Shown in pieces: positions 12,998 to 22,868 of a DNA stretch of 64,000 nucleotides. A model generated the notes under the pieces. It saw only the letters and a list, made by a program, of their open reading frames with translations, was not told the DNA's origin and made no database searches. The DNA lies in NCBI GenBank assembly GCA_023101885.1, contig JALPQD010000241.1:806001-870000 (forward strand), read 5' to 3'. The position numbers and the translations under genes were made by a program. The DNA comes from Typhlomys cinereus. Taxonomy: Eukaryota > Chordata > Mammalia > Rodentia > Platacanthomyidae. Each line of letters opens with the position of its first letter. Within the stretch, counting starts at the first letter, position 1.

Positions 12998-13361
12998 GTG
13001 TGCCATCTGGCAATTCTTAAAAAAGTTAAAGACTGAAATGTCATATGACCCTTCTATTCCACTATTGGGAATAATCCCCCAAACAGCAAAAATTCACCTC
13101 GATAGCATAAGCACGACCATGTTCATAGCAGCACTGTTTACAGCAGCAAAGTCACAGAATCAACCCAAATGCTCAACAGTTGACAAATGGATAAGGAAAA
13201 TGTGGTACATTTACACAATGGAATACTACTTAGCCATCAAAAATGATGAATTAATGAAATTTGCTGGGAAATGGATGGAATTAGAAAAAATTATATTGAG
13301 TGAAGTATCCCAGACACAGAAAATTAAGTGCCATATGTACTCCCTAATAGGTGGATCCTAG
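12998..13361 (+). pseudogene. L1 ORF2 C-terminal remnant
   Basis: An open stretch at 13038-13361 contains YDPSIPLLGI, MFIAALFTAAK, KMWYIYTMEYYLAIKNDE and YSLIGGS, the C-terminal end of L1 ORF2, closing with TAG at 13359-13361. It lacks all catalytic domains. The upstream edge is degraded and joins the inverted segment near 12970. Confidence 0.9.
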
Positions 13362-14388
13362 TACCAAACCCACTTAGTGACACACTCAAAGATAAATCTC
13401 TGTAATACGTACAGTAATTGCAAAGATTATAAGCAGGGAGGGAAGGGGAAGGAGGGCCCCGCCAGAAACAAGAAGAGAGGGGGTCATGCTACAGCAAAGA
13501 AAATAGGCCACCATCAAGGACTGCAGGTAAGTAATGAGACATCTGGTTGGGCTCACAGACTCTCCTTACTGGTCATTTACATCTGATGGGGTATGATCTC
13601 ACCAGAAAGGGAGGGCATAGAGTCTGGCAGACAGAAGGTAACCATCCTGCAAATGGGAGACTGACCTCCCCCACAGTGGTCTCCTATTCTTATTCCATGT
13701 ACCTTTGAATCTACACTTATAACAAGACTCTATTTTAATAGCATTTTATCTCTGGCCAGAGGGTTACATCCAATACCCATCAGGATGGAGCCAAGGGTGG
13801 TGCAGGAACAGCAGAACTGAAAAAAAAATCAACAAACCATAATTCAGAAAATCAGAGACTCTACATCTACCACCTGGAACCTGGTCTGCCTAATCTCTCC
13901 CCATCCTAAAGCTCAGGGAAATTTGTAGAAGAGGGGGCGGTAAGATTGTAAAAGCCTAAAGATGGGGAGGAGCAATGATATACAAGATACTCTATACAAC
14001 TTAGGGCCAAAGTAATCATAATAGGACTTTGCATGACCTGCACAATTACCAACATATCATTGAATCCCCAAAGTCTAGCATGGATCACAGGCACTACAAT
14101 CCTTAGAGGCAAGGGATTAACACCCACAATAGTGTTCCTATATTAAAGGGGAACACAAAAAAGAGCTCTAGACAATGTCACTGAGTCCTTACACCTCATC
14201 AGAGTGGAGGACCCAGAGGGAAGTTTGACATGCACACTAAAGGATGCTCCAGGAATGGGGGTGAGGGAGAGATCACTGGGAGAAAGGGAGGGGGAGAGAA
14301 AAGGGAAAAGGGAGGAGGGAGCAAGGGGATCCAGGGAGGGGTGGAGGAAGAGAGGGGAATGGGGTACTTATCAACTTTGTATGAGTGG
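13362..14388 (+). mobile_element. L1 A 3'UTR
   Basis: Follows the ORF2 stop directly and is similar to 59507-60545 (plus) and 19395-20489 (minus). It ends in a G-rich purine stretch near 14254-14364, a usual feature of L1 3'UTRs and a candidate for G-quadruplex formation. Confidence 0.88.
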
Positions 14389-14390
14389 AA

Positions 14391-14429
<39 letters not shown>

Positions 14430-14432
14430 ATA
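14389..14432 (+). repeat. (AAAT)n L1 tail
   Basis: About eleven AAAT units that form the 3' tail of L1 A, followed by A-rich sequence up to the target duplication. Confidence 0.95.
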
Positions 14433-14454
14433 CCAGAACAAAAAAACGAACAAA

Positions 14455-14470
14455 AAAGAGTCCTTCCCTT
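14455..14470. repeat. Target-site duplication, right copy (L1 A)
   Basis: Matches 12248-12263 at 15 of 16 positions. Confidence 0.8.
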
Positions 14471-14605
14471 GGAAAAGAAGAGGGTCCTACTCAGGATAAA
14501 TGGGGCAAAACTACAAAAAAGAAGTAGCCCCCTAACAGGCATATGCCCACACCTGTGCTGGTTTCTGTGGAAGTTCCTGCACCTTTTGAATCCTTCCACA
14601 AAAGA

Positions 14606-14607
<2 letters not shown>

Positions 14608-14664
<57 letters not shown>
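14608..14664. repeat. (CT)n microsatellite
   Basis: CT dinucleotides with one TTT interruption near 14651. Confidence 0.96.
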
Positions 14665-14955
14665 ATCCACCTATCACAGATCCTAGTGATATCATGCAAT
14701 GGAAGACCCTCCAGAATAAGAACTGGCTGTCAAGATCCCTGGACTCAGTGAAGTCTGCAAGCTTTTAGAAGTTGTTTGCCTGGTCCTGAGAGATCCTAAC
14801 ACAGAGGTGAAATAGAAAGGGGCAATAATGGGGGAAATGCTTAAAATAGAGGAGATGAGAGGCTAAGGTGCAGGAAAAGCTGAGGAAGTAACCAGGTTTG
14901 CCAGATACAACCAGTTAGAAAACTACTATAGTACTTTATCAAAAACATTTTTTTA
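14665..14955. other. Single-copy sequence, nothing recognised
   Basis: No gene or clear repeat; may be the worn edge of the L1 3' end that follows. Confidence 0.4.
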
Positions 14956-16210
14956 AAAAAAGAGGAGACTAAACATATCCTATGCAGGAGAACACAGAAA
15001 GAAGATATGGTGAAATGGAAAATGACTTACAATGCTTCAACCTGTGAATATTAAACAATATTCCAAGTATCAGGTATGTGATACCTCCTAATAAGTTATT
15101 GGTGGTTAGAGAGGTCTCAAAGTCCTCCCAAACAGTATAGTCATTTGCCATTGCTCTTGGTGGCTCTCCAGAAACTGACAAGTAAGACCCTATTGCTGAA
15201 AATGCACATACATTGTATGTGGGACACAGATACCAAAAAAATAGCTTCCTCCTAATTGGCCAGCTTGTATAGTATCAGAAAGAACAATGCTACTGCTAGT
15301 GAAGAAAAGCAATGAAAGGCTTGTCGATATGTGAAAACTGCAAGCTGCAACCACCCTGGCAAGCAGCCATTGTCAATGTATTAATGGCATTAATGTCAAG
15401 GGGGAATCAACAGTTTTCTGATTGGATTTAAGGTTCACTCTTCTACAAGGATCACATTCCTCCTGCTGTAAAATAGGAAAAGGGCCTATGAAATGAGATG
15501 ATGTATACCTAAGCGTGGAAAACTGTCAAGGCTTGACTGTGAAAACACCTTATTGAGCTGCCTTTTAAACATTTGTCATTATACCTACAGACTGGAGATA
15601 CACTTAGGACTCAGTCTAGAAACTTACTTTTGTAATGGAAAGTATTTTTTATCAAAAAATCACAATTGGTCAAAGTGCAGAAAAAAGTAACTATAGCCTT
15701 TTCAGCCCTAAATAGGACATCTAAACCATCCCCAACCCCAAGTCTTAGGGAACATCATAGAAGAGGAGTTGGAGGATGGTAAAAGCTTAAAGGTGCCAGA
15801 CATTTGTTTTGTAGACATAACAGGTCTGTTGTATCCATGAATTCATTGCCGTTATGAGTATATCTACAAGACCTGCACATTTCACCACAGAAGAGGAAAT
15901 GTCTCAACTGGCCCTGAGAAAATGGCAAGATTTAATGCTGATGGGAGGGAAAAATGCTTTTCTCAATGGTATACACACTGATATATGCTACGTACTCTAG
16001 TAAGTGGCCTTGGACATTTGATCAAAGGCAATTCAGATGTAACTCATTAGACCACGTATGAGAAAAGACATGAAAATAGGAGGGAGACTGACAGGGTAGA
16101 AGAAATGGAAAAAGGAGTGCGGTAGGACTGAGTAGGTGTGAAATTATCATAGACACACTATATTCCTACATGAAGATGTAAAAGAATAAAAAATACTTCA
16201 AAAAAAGATA
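14956..16210 (+). mobile_element. Old rodent L1 (Lx-like) 3' region
   Basis: Pattern of an older rodent L1 3' end: a 'gaccctattgctgaaaatgcacatacat' block near 15187, 'aaataggacatctaaaccatcc' near 15709, 'cttagggaacatcatagaagagg' near 15745, a 'gacataacaggtctg' block near 15815, and an A-rich end with AATAAA near 16183. The family differs from L1 A. Limits are approximate and no target duplication was found. The left 700 bp is the less certain part. Confidence 0.55.
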
Positions 16211-18218
16211 CCGTGGCTGTGGAGGTTGTAGGTAGAGCAGATTCAGAAAAGGAGCCAGAAAACCCAACTGCATATGTTATTGAATGTTCAGAGCATCTAT
16301 GACATAAAGAACACTGTGGGAAACTCTCCTTCACTCAGAGCAGGTCTGTAAGGCATAATGGCAAATGGATCTGCAATGAGATGAATATATGCAAACATGG
16401 GGAGCAAGTTCTTGTGTGTAGTATCACCTCCATGCTGAAATCAGTAAATTTTTCAGCAACCGTAGAGGAAGGTGTCATTCTTGTATCTTATTAATGAAGA
16501 AGTGGAGGCTTAGGGAACCCGAGCTGCATATTTGAGAGGATTGAGGCTGGTCAGTCATGGATCTGACTTCTTCCTGATGCAGAAACAATGGCAACCATTC
16601 CTGAAAGGAACTTTCCCACAGGAGGTAAGAGGCTCCCTGGGAGCTGACTTTCCTATGCCTGGAACATTGGTTCTGAACACCAATGTGTGCCCACAACAGC
16701 AACACCCCTGGATTCCTGTCCCTCATTTGTCACTACAGCTTTCTTTTGGTGGGAGCTTCCGACTTTCCTGTGTGTTTGAACTGTGCTACCACAATTGTTT
16801 TCACATCTTGAACCTCCTACATGGTGATGTGATGTCCACTGGAGTTCAGGATGACATCTCCCTGGAAACTGAATCTAGATCCCCTGCCCTTCAATATCTT
16901 GAATGAAAATGTTGGGTTGGATTCAAGTGGAAGAACCTCTCTTATCTTAGTTATATAACCCAACATGTGTGGCAAAGAAACTAACAAGTCCCTACGACAG
17001 TGCTCTTGGGATGTTCAGAGTCAAGGCACTGCTTTGCTTCTTCGTGGTCAATTGTTTGATTGTATGTATGTGTCTCTGATCGAAGCAGAATAACAGTTCG
17101 ATCTTGCTCTCCTATCCATACATTGCTTCTCTTAACTCAATTCTTAACAGCAGCCCACTTGGGAGCCTCCTTCTGATCTCTACCTTTAATCCAGCCTTTG
17201 AACACAGAGACCAGAAAGTTGGAACAAAGCCAGAGCTTCAATATCCTATGCAATCGTTAATGTCTTTCCCATAGAAAACAAATCTATACGTCTTCGCTGT
17301 GCTAATATTGCACCTTTAACACTGTGGCAGAAGCTTAGGGCTAGAAAGCATTAATGAAACAATCCTCTATGAGCATATGCAACTCATACCAGGAGAAGGC
17401 CAGGAGGCTCAATGCTGATCATTTGTCTGCTCTTTTTCTATGGAATGTACTATCAAAAATTAAAATTAAAAAATCCCTCTAATTTTATAATGGTAATGAA
17501 TGCTGTCAGTGTCTCAGGAATCCAGCTCACTCGTCATCAGATGGTGCATTTGGGCTGAATTTAGCTGTGGGCTCGTCCCAGGTAGTGAGCACATTCGTAA
17601 GGCCTAGATCTTATTTATGGCAACAGTGGCAAGGGCTGATGAAGTGGTAGCCCTGGGCGGCATGTGAGGAGACCCAAGATGGATTTCACCTTTTTGTTTC
17701 TTTTAAGAGATTCTTAGCACTTGGCCAAAGAGAAATTGTAGAACTTTTTCCTCTGGGGGTCATTAGCAAGAGATCCAAGAAAGAACAAGGCACAATTTAT
17801 TTTCTGTTCTATATTTTCATGTGTCTAAACTCACAGTCCTAGTGAGGACCTTTTTGTTTTCTGAATAACAAAGCAGTCAGAGACAATTTGTCATTTATCC
17901 AAAAGAGATGTGTTAGGAAGTGAAAAAAGGAAAGACAGGTTAGATTGTCATGCTTGGAGATCCTATAAGAAGGCATTGTTGGGAAAATTAGTGTCCTTTA
18001 AAATCCCATTTTAAAGACAATAGGATGAATAGAATAAAAGTAGCACATTTTGCCAATAGTGAAAGAAGAAATCAACTTCATCAATGCGTATTATTTGCTT
18101 CATACATATGTGCATGCTAGTGGCTTTGCACATACATGTGTGTGGGAGTACATGTCCCCATGGGTAGACTTGTGGAGGCTGGAGGGCAACCTAGACTTTG
18201 TTCCTCACATGCTGTATA
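16211..18218. other. Mostly single-copy sequence
   Basis: No exon recognised. 16470-16570 has a weak MIR-like order (gaagtggaggcttagggaa). The stretch 17470-17700 is free of repeats and of more mixed composition; see findings. A 124-codon frame at 16532-16906 shows no known domain. Confidence 0.5.
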
Positions 18219-18403
18219 CCCTTCTCCCTCCCTCCCTCCCTTCTCCCTCCCTCCCTTCCATCCTCCCTTCTTCTCTCCCTCCCTCCCTCCCTCCGTCCCC
18301 CCTCTTTTCCTTCCTCCCTCCCTCCCTCCCTCCCTCCCTCTCTCTCTCTCTCTTTCTTTCTCTTTCCTTCCTTCCTTCCTTCCTTCCTTTTTTCTTTCTT
18401 TCT

Positions 18404-18484
<81 letters not shown>

Positions 18485-18512
18485 TCCTCCTCCTCATTTT
18501 CCTTCTTCTCCT
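18219..18512. repeat. Long polypyrimidine tract (CCCT/CCTT/CTTT)n
   Basis: 294 bp with only three purines (18260, 18295, 18496), so 18296-18495 is 200 pyrimidines in a row. Units drift from CCCT through CT and CCTT to CTTT. Frames of 133-186 codons in several phases and on both strands are pure repeat translations. Such tracts can form triplex (H-) DNA. Confidence 0.97.
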
Positions 18513-18709
18513 GACTGGGTCCCTTATTTGCCTAGAACTCATGCAAGGAGGAACCACTTGTCTTCTCCTCTTCAGCACCAAGCCCTTTTGCTTATGTGAC
18601 ACTTTAAGATCAAACACAAGTTTCCATGCTTGCAAGGTAAACACTTTATTTACTGATCTCTCTCTCCCATTTCTCAACTTTTACCTTTAATTTTATTTGT
18701 TTGAATTTT

Positions 18710-18710
<1 letters not shown>

Positions 18711-18748
<38 letters not shown>
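18711..18748. repeat. (CA)n microsatellite
   Basis: About 18 CA units, one TA interruption at the start. Confidence 0.95.
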
Positions 18749-18749
<1 letters not shown>

Positions 18750-19376
18750 GCCCAACTGATAAATGAACTTAAGTGTACTAGTTTAAAAAATGTGTGAACT
18801 CCTTCTTCTAAAGATTAACTGTGGACTAGTAACAGGACAAACAATGTCCTCATTTCTTCTTCCTTGGGTTTGCTGCACAGAGTCACTTCCCTGACCTTGG
18901 ATCATCTGGCACACAGCTGGTAGCTCAAGTTTCCCAGCTTTCCTGGTGGGGATCAGGCACCTAGCCTGATTATCTCTCTGATAAGGTCAGAGACTATTCA
19001 CACCAGGAGTAATTCAGATGGACAAAGAGGCTCAAGCATTGCAGAGAGAAAGAACTAAAGGGATGGTTGCTGTGTACTCACTGGTTTCTATCTCCAGGCC
19101 GACATATTTACTACATTTCACGTGTGAGGAAATTGAGGTAGAGAAGTATAGTGCCATGATTTCTTAAAGTCTTTTTTTATCATGTACATTTGTTGCTTCT
19201 TTTTCTAAGTAACTTCTCTGACACTTACCATGCCGTGTGGTTATGGATTGGGAAATACTAACAAAACTGAGAGAGTCTCTACAATGGCACTTTATCTTGA
19301 AGACATTATGTATGCAATCATTATTGGGTTTTACAATAATAAAGTTCTTAGGAAATTATATGATCTGATCTTATTA
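18749..19376. other. Single-copy with possible MIR scrap
   Basis: 19095-19165 has the 'tgtgaggaaattgaggtagagaag' order of a MIR core on the plus strand (weak). Nothing else recognised. Confidence 0.4.
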
Positions 19377-19390
19377 TGTGCCATGGTTTT
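19377..19390. repeat. Target-site duplication, left copy (L1 B)
   Basis: tgtgccatggtttt, matching tgcgccgtggtttt at 21380-21393. The two differences are both CG to TG or CA changes, as expected from methyl-CpG decay. Confidence 0.75.
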
Positions 19391-21379
19391 TTTTTGATGA
19401 AAATATTTATTTTATTATTATTATTACATTTTTGCCTAGTTATACAATACAATACAATAGGTACCTCCTTCTTCTCCCGTCCTCCTCCCATTCCCCCCTC
19501 ATTGTCCCCCATTCCACTCCCCCCTCTTTCCATTCCCCCTCTCACCCCTTTTCCTTCCTTCCTCCTTTCTTGGTGCTTCCTGCTTTCTCCCTCCCATCCT
19601 CCACAGCATCTGTTAATGTGGGCACTGAATTTCCCTCAGAGTCATCTACCCTAGTGAGGGTTCAGGACTCAGTGGCATAGCTTAGAGCCCCTTCTTAGAC
19701 TGCTTGCTAGTATAGGAACTCTATTGTGACTGTTTAACCCCTTGCTTCTAAGATCCTACTATCTAAAGCCTTCTTCCCTGTGATTCATGCTAGACTTTGG
19801 GGTGTTGTTGGCATGTCAGTCATTGTGCAGGTCAAGCAAGGTCCAATCACATTGTGGCCATATCCTGGCTGCTGCAGCCCTGACTTGTGTGGAATATCTT
19901 GCCTATTATTGGTCCTCCCCATCTTTAGACTCTTACAATCTTGCCACCCCCTCTTCTGCAAAGGTTCCCTGAGCTTTAGGATGGGGAGAGATTTGCTGGT
20001 CTGGTTCTGAGTGAATATTGTAGGGTCTTATGGTTAATTGTTGTGTTCGGTTTTGCTATTCCTGCACTGCCCATGGCTGCATCCTGATTGGTTATTGAGA
20101 TCATCTCCTAGCCAAAGATAAAAGACTGTTTAAACAAAGATCTTAATACAAGAAGAGACTCAAAGGTAGATGGTAGAATAGGAGTAGGACACAGCAATGT
20201 TGCTTACTATCTGACTGCCAGTCTCTATACCCTCCCTAACTGGAGAGATCAAACCTGTTCAATACCAAGTGAACAAGAAGGGAAGTGAGAGTGAGCTATA
20301 TCAGATGTCTCACTATTTACATGCAATACATGACCTTGGGCTAATTTCTCTATTGAGGTGTGTTCTTTTGTCTCCTTTCTTTGGAAGTCTTCTTTCGCCT
20401 TCTCTCGTACTTAACAATCCTTTGTGATTATAGTGGTTATTACAGAGATTTACCTTTGAGTATGACATTAAGTGGGTTTGTAATTAAGATCCACTTATTA
20501 GGGAGTAAATAAGCACCTAAGTTTGTGTGTCAGGGATAGTTAATATAATTCTTCTAATTCCATCTATCTCCAGGCAAATTTTATTAATTCATCTTTTTTG
20601 ATGGCTGAGTAGTATTCCGTTATACCACATTTTCATTTTCCATTCTTCAGCCATTGGGCATTTGGGTTGATTCCATAACTTTACTATTGTAAATAATGTT
20701 GCAATGAACATGGTTGAACTGGTGTCACTGTAATGAATTGTTGCATTTAGAGGGGTTATTCCCAGTAGTGGTATAGCAGGGTCATATGCCATTTCAATGG
20801 TTAATTTTTTTTAGAAATCACCATACTGATCTCTACAGTGGTTGTATAAGCCTGCATTGCCACCAGCAATATATGAGAGTTCCCTTCTTTCCACCTTCTC
20901 TTCAGTATTTGGTGTTGTTTGTACTGTGGATTTTTGCTATCCTAACTGGGATGAGATGATATCTCAGGGTAGTTTTGATTTACATTTCCCTGATGGTTAG
21001 GGATGTGGAACATTTTTTTAAGATTTTTTTTTAAACATTTCAATTTTGTCCCTGGAAAAGTTTCTTTTGAGTTCCTGGTCTCATTTTCTAATTGGGCCAT
21101 TTATCTTCTTGGTGTTTAATTTTTTAAGTTCTTCGTGCACTCTGGATAATAGAGATCTATCAGATGTGTGGTTAGTGAAGATTTTCTCCCATTTTGTGGG
21201 TTGCCTTTTCGCTCAGTTTAAAATCACTGAAGGGAAGCTCTTTAACCTCCTAAGATTCCATTTGTTGAGTGTTATTTCTAGTGTCTGTGCTATTAGGTTT
21301 CTGTTTAGGAATTATTAGCTTAGCCCAATCTACTGGAGGGAGTTCCCTACTCTTTTGACTAGGGTTTTTATAATCTCTG
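19391..21379 (-). mobile_element. L1 insertion B, 5'-truncated, minus strand
   Basis: A collinear L1 fragment of about 2 kb on the minus strand: poly-T and ATT-rich tail at 19391-19430, pyrimidine-rich complement of the G-rich 3'UTR tract (about 19470-19600), 3'UTR to about 20489, then ORF2 C-terminal sequence to 21379. It is flanked by a 14-bp duplication with two CpG-type differences. The right-hand duplication reads ...TTTT followed by AA, the site preferred by the L1 endonuclease, on the strand expected for this orientation. It serves as the unbroken reference for the two inverted L1s in the window. Confidence 0.88.
20490..21379 (-). pseudogene. L1 ORF2 C-terminal remnant
   Basis: Minus-strand frames show YDPAIPLLGIT, MFIATLFTIVK and WNQPKCP (20589-20792), with the stop region near 20497. 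Further upstream L1 ORF2 sequence continues to 21379 in broken frames. Reverse transcriptase and endonuclease domains are absent. Confidence 0.85.
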
Positions 21380-21393
21380 TGCGCCGTGGTTTT
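21380..21393. repeat. Target-site duplication, right copy (L1 B)
   Basis: tgcgccgtggtttt, followed by aatgg. It retains the two CpGs that the left copy lost. Confidence 0.75.
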
Positions 21394-21640
21394 AATGGAA
21401 ATAATTTTTTTGGACAGCTAATACAGATAAGAATGTCCAGGAATGTCTAGTCCTGTAAGAATCACATCCACAATCACTGTAGTCTTCACTGTCTCACTTC
21501 CCTAGTAATTCCTGGTCCATCCCTTAGCAACACCAGACTGTAAAAGAGTGTATTTCACACATCATCTCTCTCTTCTTCCAGCTCTCTCACCCTGCAGTCA
21601 CTGTGTGGTAGCCCTGCACTCTTCTAACCATGTGTTCATG
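21394..21640. other. Unassigned, possibly LTR 5' part
   Basis: No gene. It leads into the LTR-like block at 21641 and may be the upstream part of the same LTR. Confidence 0.35.
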
Positions 21641-21795
21641 GAGGATCTCCCTGTTTTCTCTGACCTTAAGCTATCTTTTCTGTTCTAATGCTCTCCCACC
21701 TTAAAGCTATGGCTTCCTCCTTGATTCCCTTTGAATCAAATAACCAAGAGTTTCTTCCTTTTTCAATAAAATCTCTGCTTTAACCTCTCAATATA
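21641..21795 (+). mobile_element. LTR-like fragment with AATAAA
   Basis: Shares 'cttaagctatcttttctgttctaatgctctc' order, an 'atggct' block and a CAATAAAAT motif (about 21764) with 3597-3720. Interpreted as the polyadenylation region of a retroviral LTR. Family unknown. Confidence 0.45.
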
Positions 21796-21834
21796 TTCCA
21801 GAACACAATAACCCTGAAGAAATCTTGCTTCAAT

Positions 21835-22005
21835 TTGAATGTGAGTTGTTATGTTTGGGAAGGCCATACATGGCGGCTTTAGGAGATAGAACCTTTCTGG
21901 AGGAAGGGAAGTCATAGGGGATGTGCTTTGAGGTTGGTTGGTCTTGCCCTGCTCCCACTTGCAGTCTGCTCTGGGAGACTGGGGATTTATTTGGCGTTTA
22001 AGTCC
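21835..22005 (+). mobile_element. MaLR-like LTR fragment, plus strand
   Basis: Order 'tttgaatgtgagttgtt', 'tttgggaagg', 'aacctttctggaggaagg', 'ctttgaggttggttgg', 'ctgctcccacttgcagtctgctct' fits the first half of a rodent MaLR LTR. It pairs with an inverted copy at 22110-22215. Confidence 0.65.
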
Positions 22006-22215
22006 AGAGGAGAGATTCAGTTCATGATGCAAGGAAAGGCATGGCAGCCAGCAGAAGTTGGAGGCAGCTCAGGTAACTGTGGCCATCACAAAGGTTGACA
22101 GAGCAAGCAGCATAGTGCAAGAGCAAACTGCAAGTGGGAGCAGGTTAGGGCTAACCAACCTCAGGGCCACTCCCTGTGAAATCCCTTCCTCCAGCAAGTC
22201 ACTTGAGTCTGAGTG
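22006..22215 (-). mobile_element. MaLR-like LTR fragment, minus strand
   Basis: The reverse complement of 22123-22200 aligns with 21893-21972 at roughly 80 percent by eye, so the same LTR segment is present in opposite orientation. The 22006-22110 part has the order seen near the other end of such LTRs ('cagttcatgatgcaaggaaaggcatggcagc'). Confidence 0.6.
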
Positions 22216-22509
22216 CTGTCTTACAGGAACAGAGAGGAGCAACTGAAAAACTATGTGTAGGTCAGGCGGTGAGCAGAAGAAGCCTTTCTAGTGCGTGGAC
22301 TAGCAAATTGCAAATAGAAAGGGCAAATTCCTCACAGACCTAATAAGCAACACAGTCAAGTCTCCAAGCTAGGTCTTACTTCCAAGTTCTCCTTTATCTT
22401 TCATGACATCTCATGTTCTAAGATCCTAAAGAACATTGAGTAAGGAATTGAATTTTGCAGATCTTCTTATGCTAGACACAAAAATAATTCCCCGCACAGA
22501 AAGTGGAAT
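22216..22509. other. Single-copy sequence, nothing recognised
   Basis: No gene or repeat recognised. Confidence 0.45.
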
Positions 22510-22868
22510 TGTCTTAGTTCATTTGAAGTGCCATAACACAATACTATAAACAGGATACTTTGTAAAGAACCGTCAATTGACATCTCACAGTTTGGGGTCT
22601 GGGGAGCCTAGAATCAAAATGCCAACAGATCGATGGTCTATTTTATAATTCACAGATGCAACACTTCTGTCCCTGCTCAGAGGAAGGGGTGAAAGATATC
22701 TCTGCACTATCTTGAAGAAAGGCTCAGGTCTCATTCATAAGAACCTCACTTTGAGGATTTAGTTACTTCTCAAAGGATCCTATGCCTAATGCCATCATTT
22801 GGAGGAAGAGGATTTAAATCCATGGATTTTAGGGATGAGGGCCACAAGCATTCAGACCATCACAAGAA
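22510..22868 (-). mobile_element. ERVL-MaLR solo LTR
   Basis: Starts with 'gtcttagttcatttgaagtgccataac', passes 'ctcacagtttggggtctgggg' and a 'ggatttaaatcc' region, and ends 'cagaccatcaca', which is the reversed layout of a MaLR LTR (MST/MLT type). No internal sequence, so a solo LTR. Confidence 0.7.

Larger units (their letters stand above)
12264..14454 (+). mobile_element. L1 insertion A, 5' part inverted (twin priming)
   Basis: A 5'-truncated L1 of about 2.2 kb. The left part (12264 to about 12970) carries ORF2 sequence on the minus strand; the right part (about 12971 to 14454) carries the ORF2 C-terminus, 3'UTR and tail on the plus strand. Compared with the collinear L1 at 19391-21379, the two parts are adjacent L1 segments missing roughly 20 bp between them. 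A 16-bp target duplication with one mismatch brackets the whole, so this is one insertion with a 5' inversion, not two L1s. The 3'UTR holds a G-rich purine tract (about 14254-14364) and the tail is (AAAT)n followed by A-rich sequence. Confidence 0.88.

Noticed and set aside
14254..14364. G-rich tract as an independent regulatory G-quadruplex
   Set aside because: It is the usual G-rich part of the L1 3'UTR and recurs in the other L1 copies here.
12264..14454. Two separate L1 insertions in opposite orientation
   Set aside because: Adjacent L1 coordinates and a single bracketing target duplication support one insertion with an inversion.
18050..18690. Overlapping 133-186 codon frames rich in Ser/Leu/Phe or Lys/Glu/Arg
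   Set aside because: They are translations of the polypyrimidine tract and stay open in several phases because its units contain no stop.
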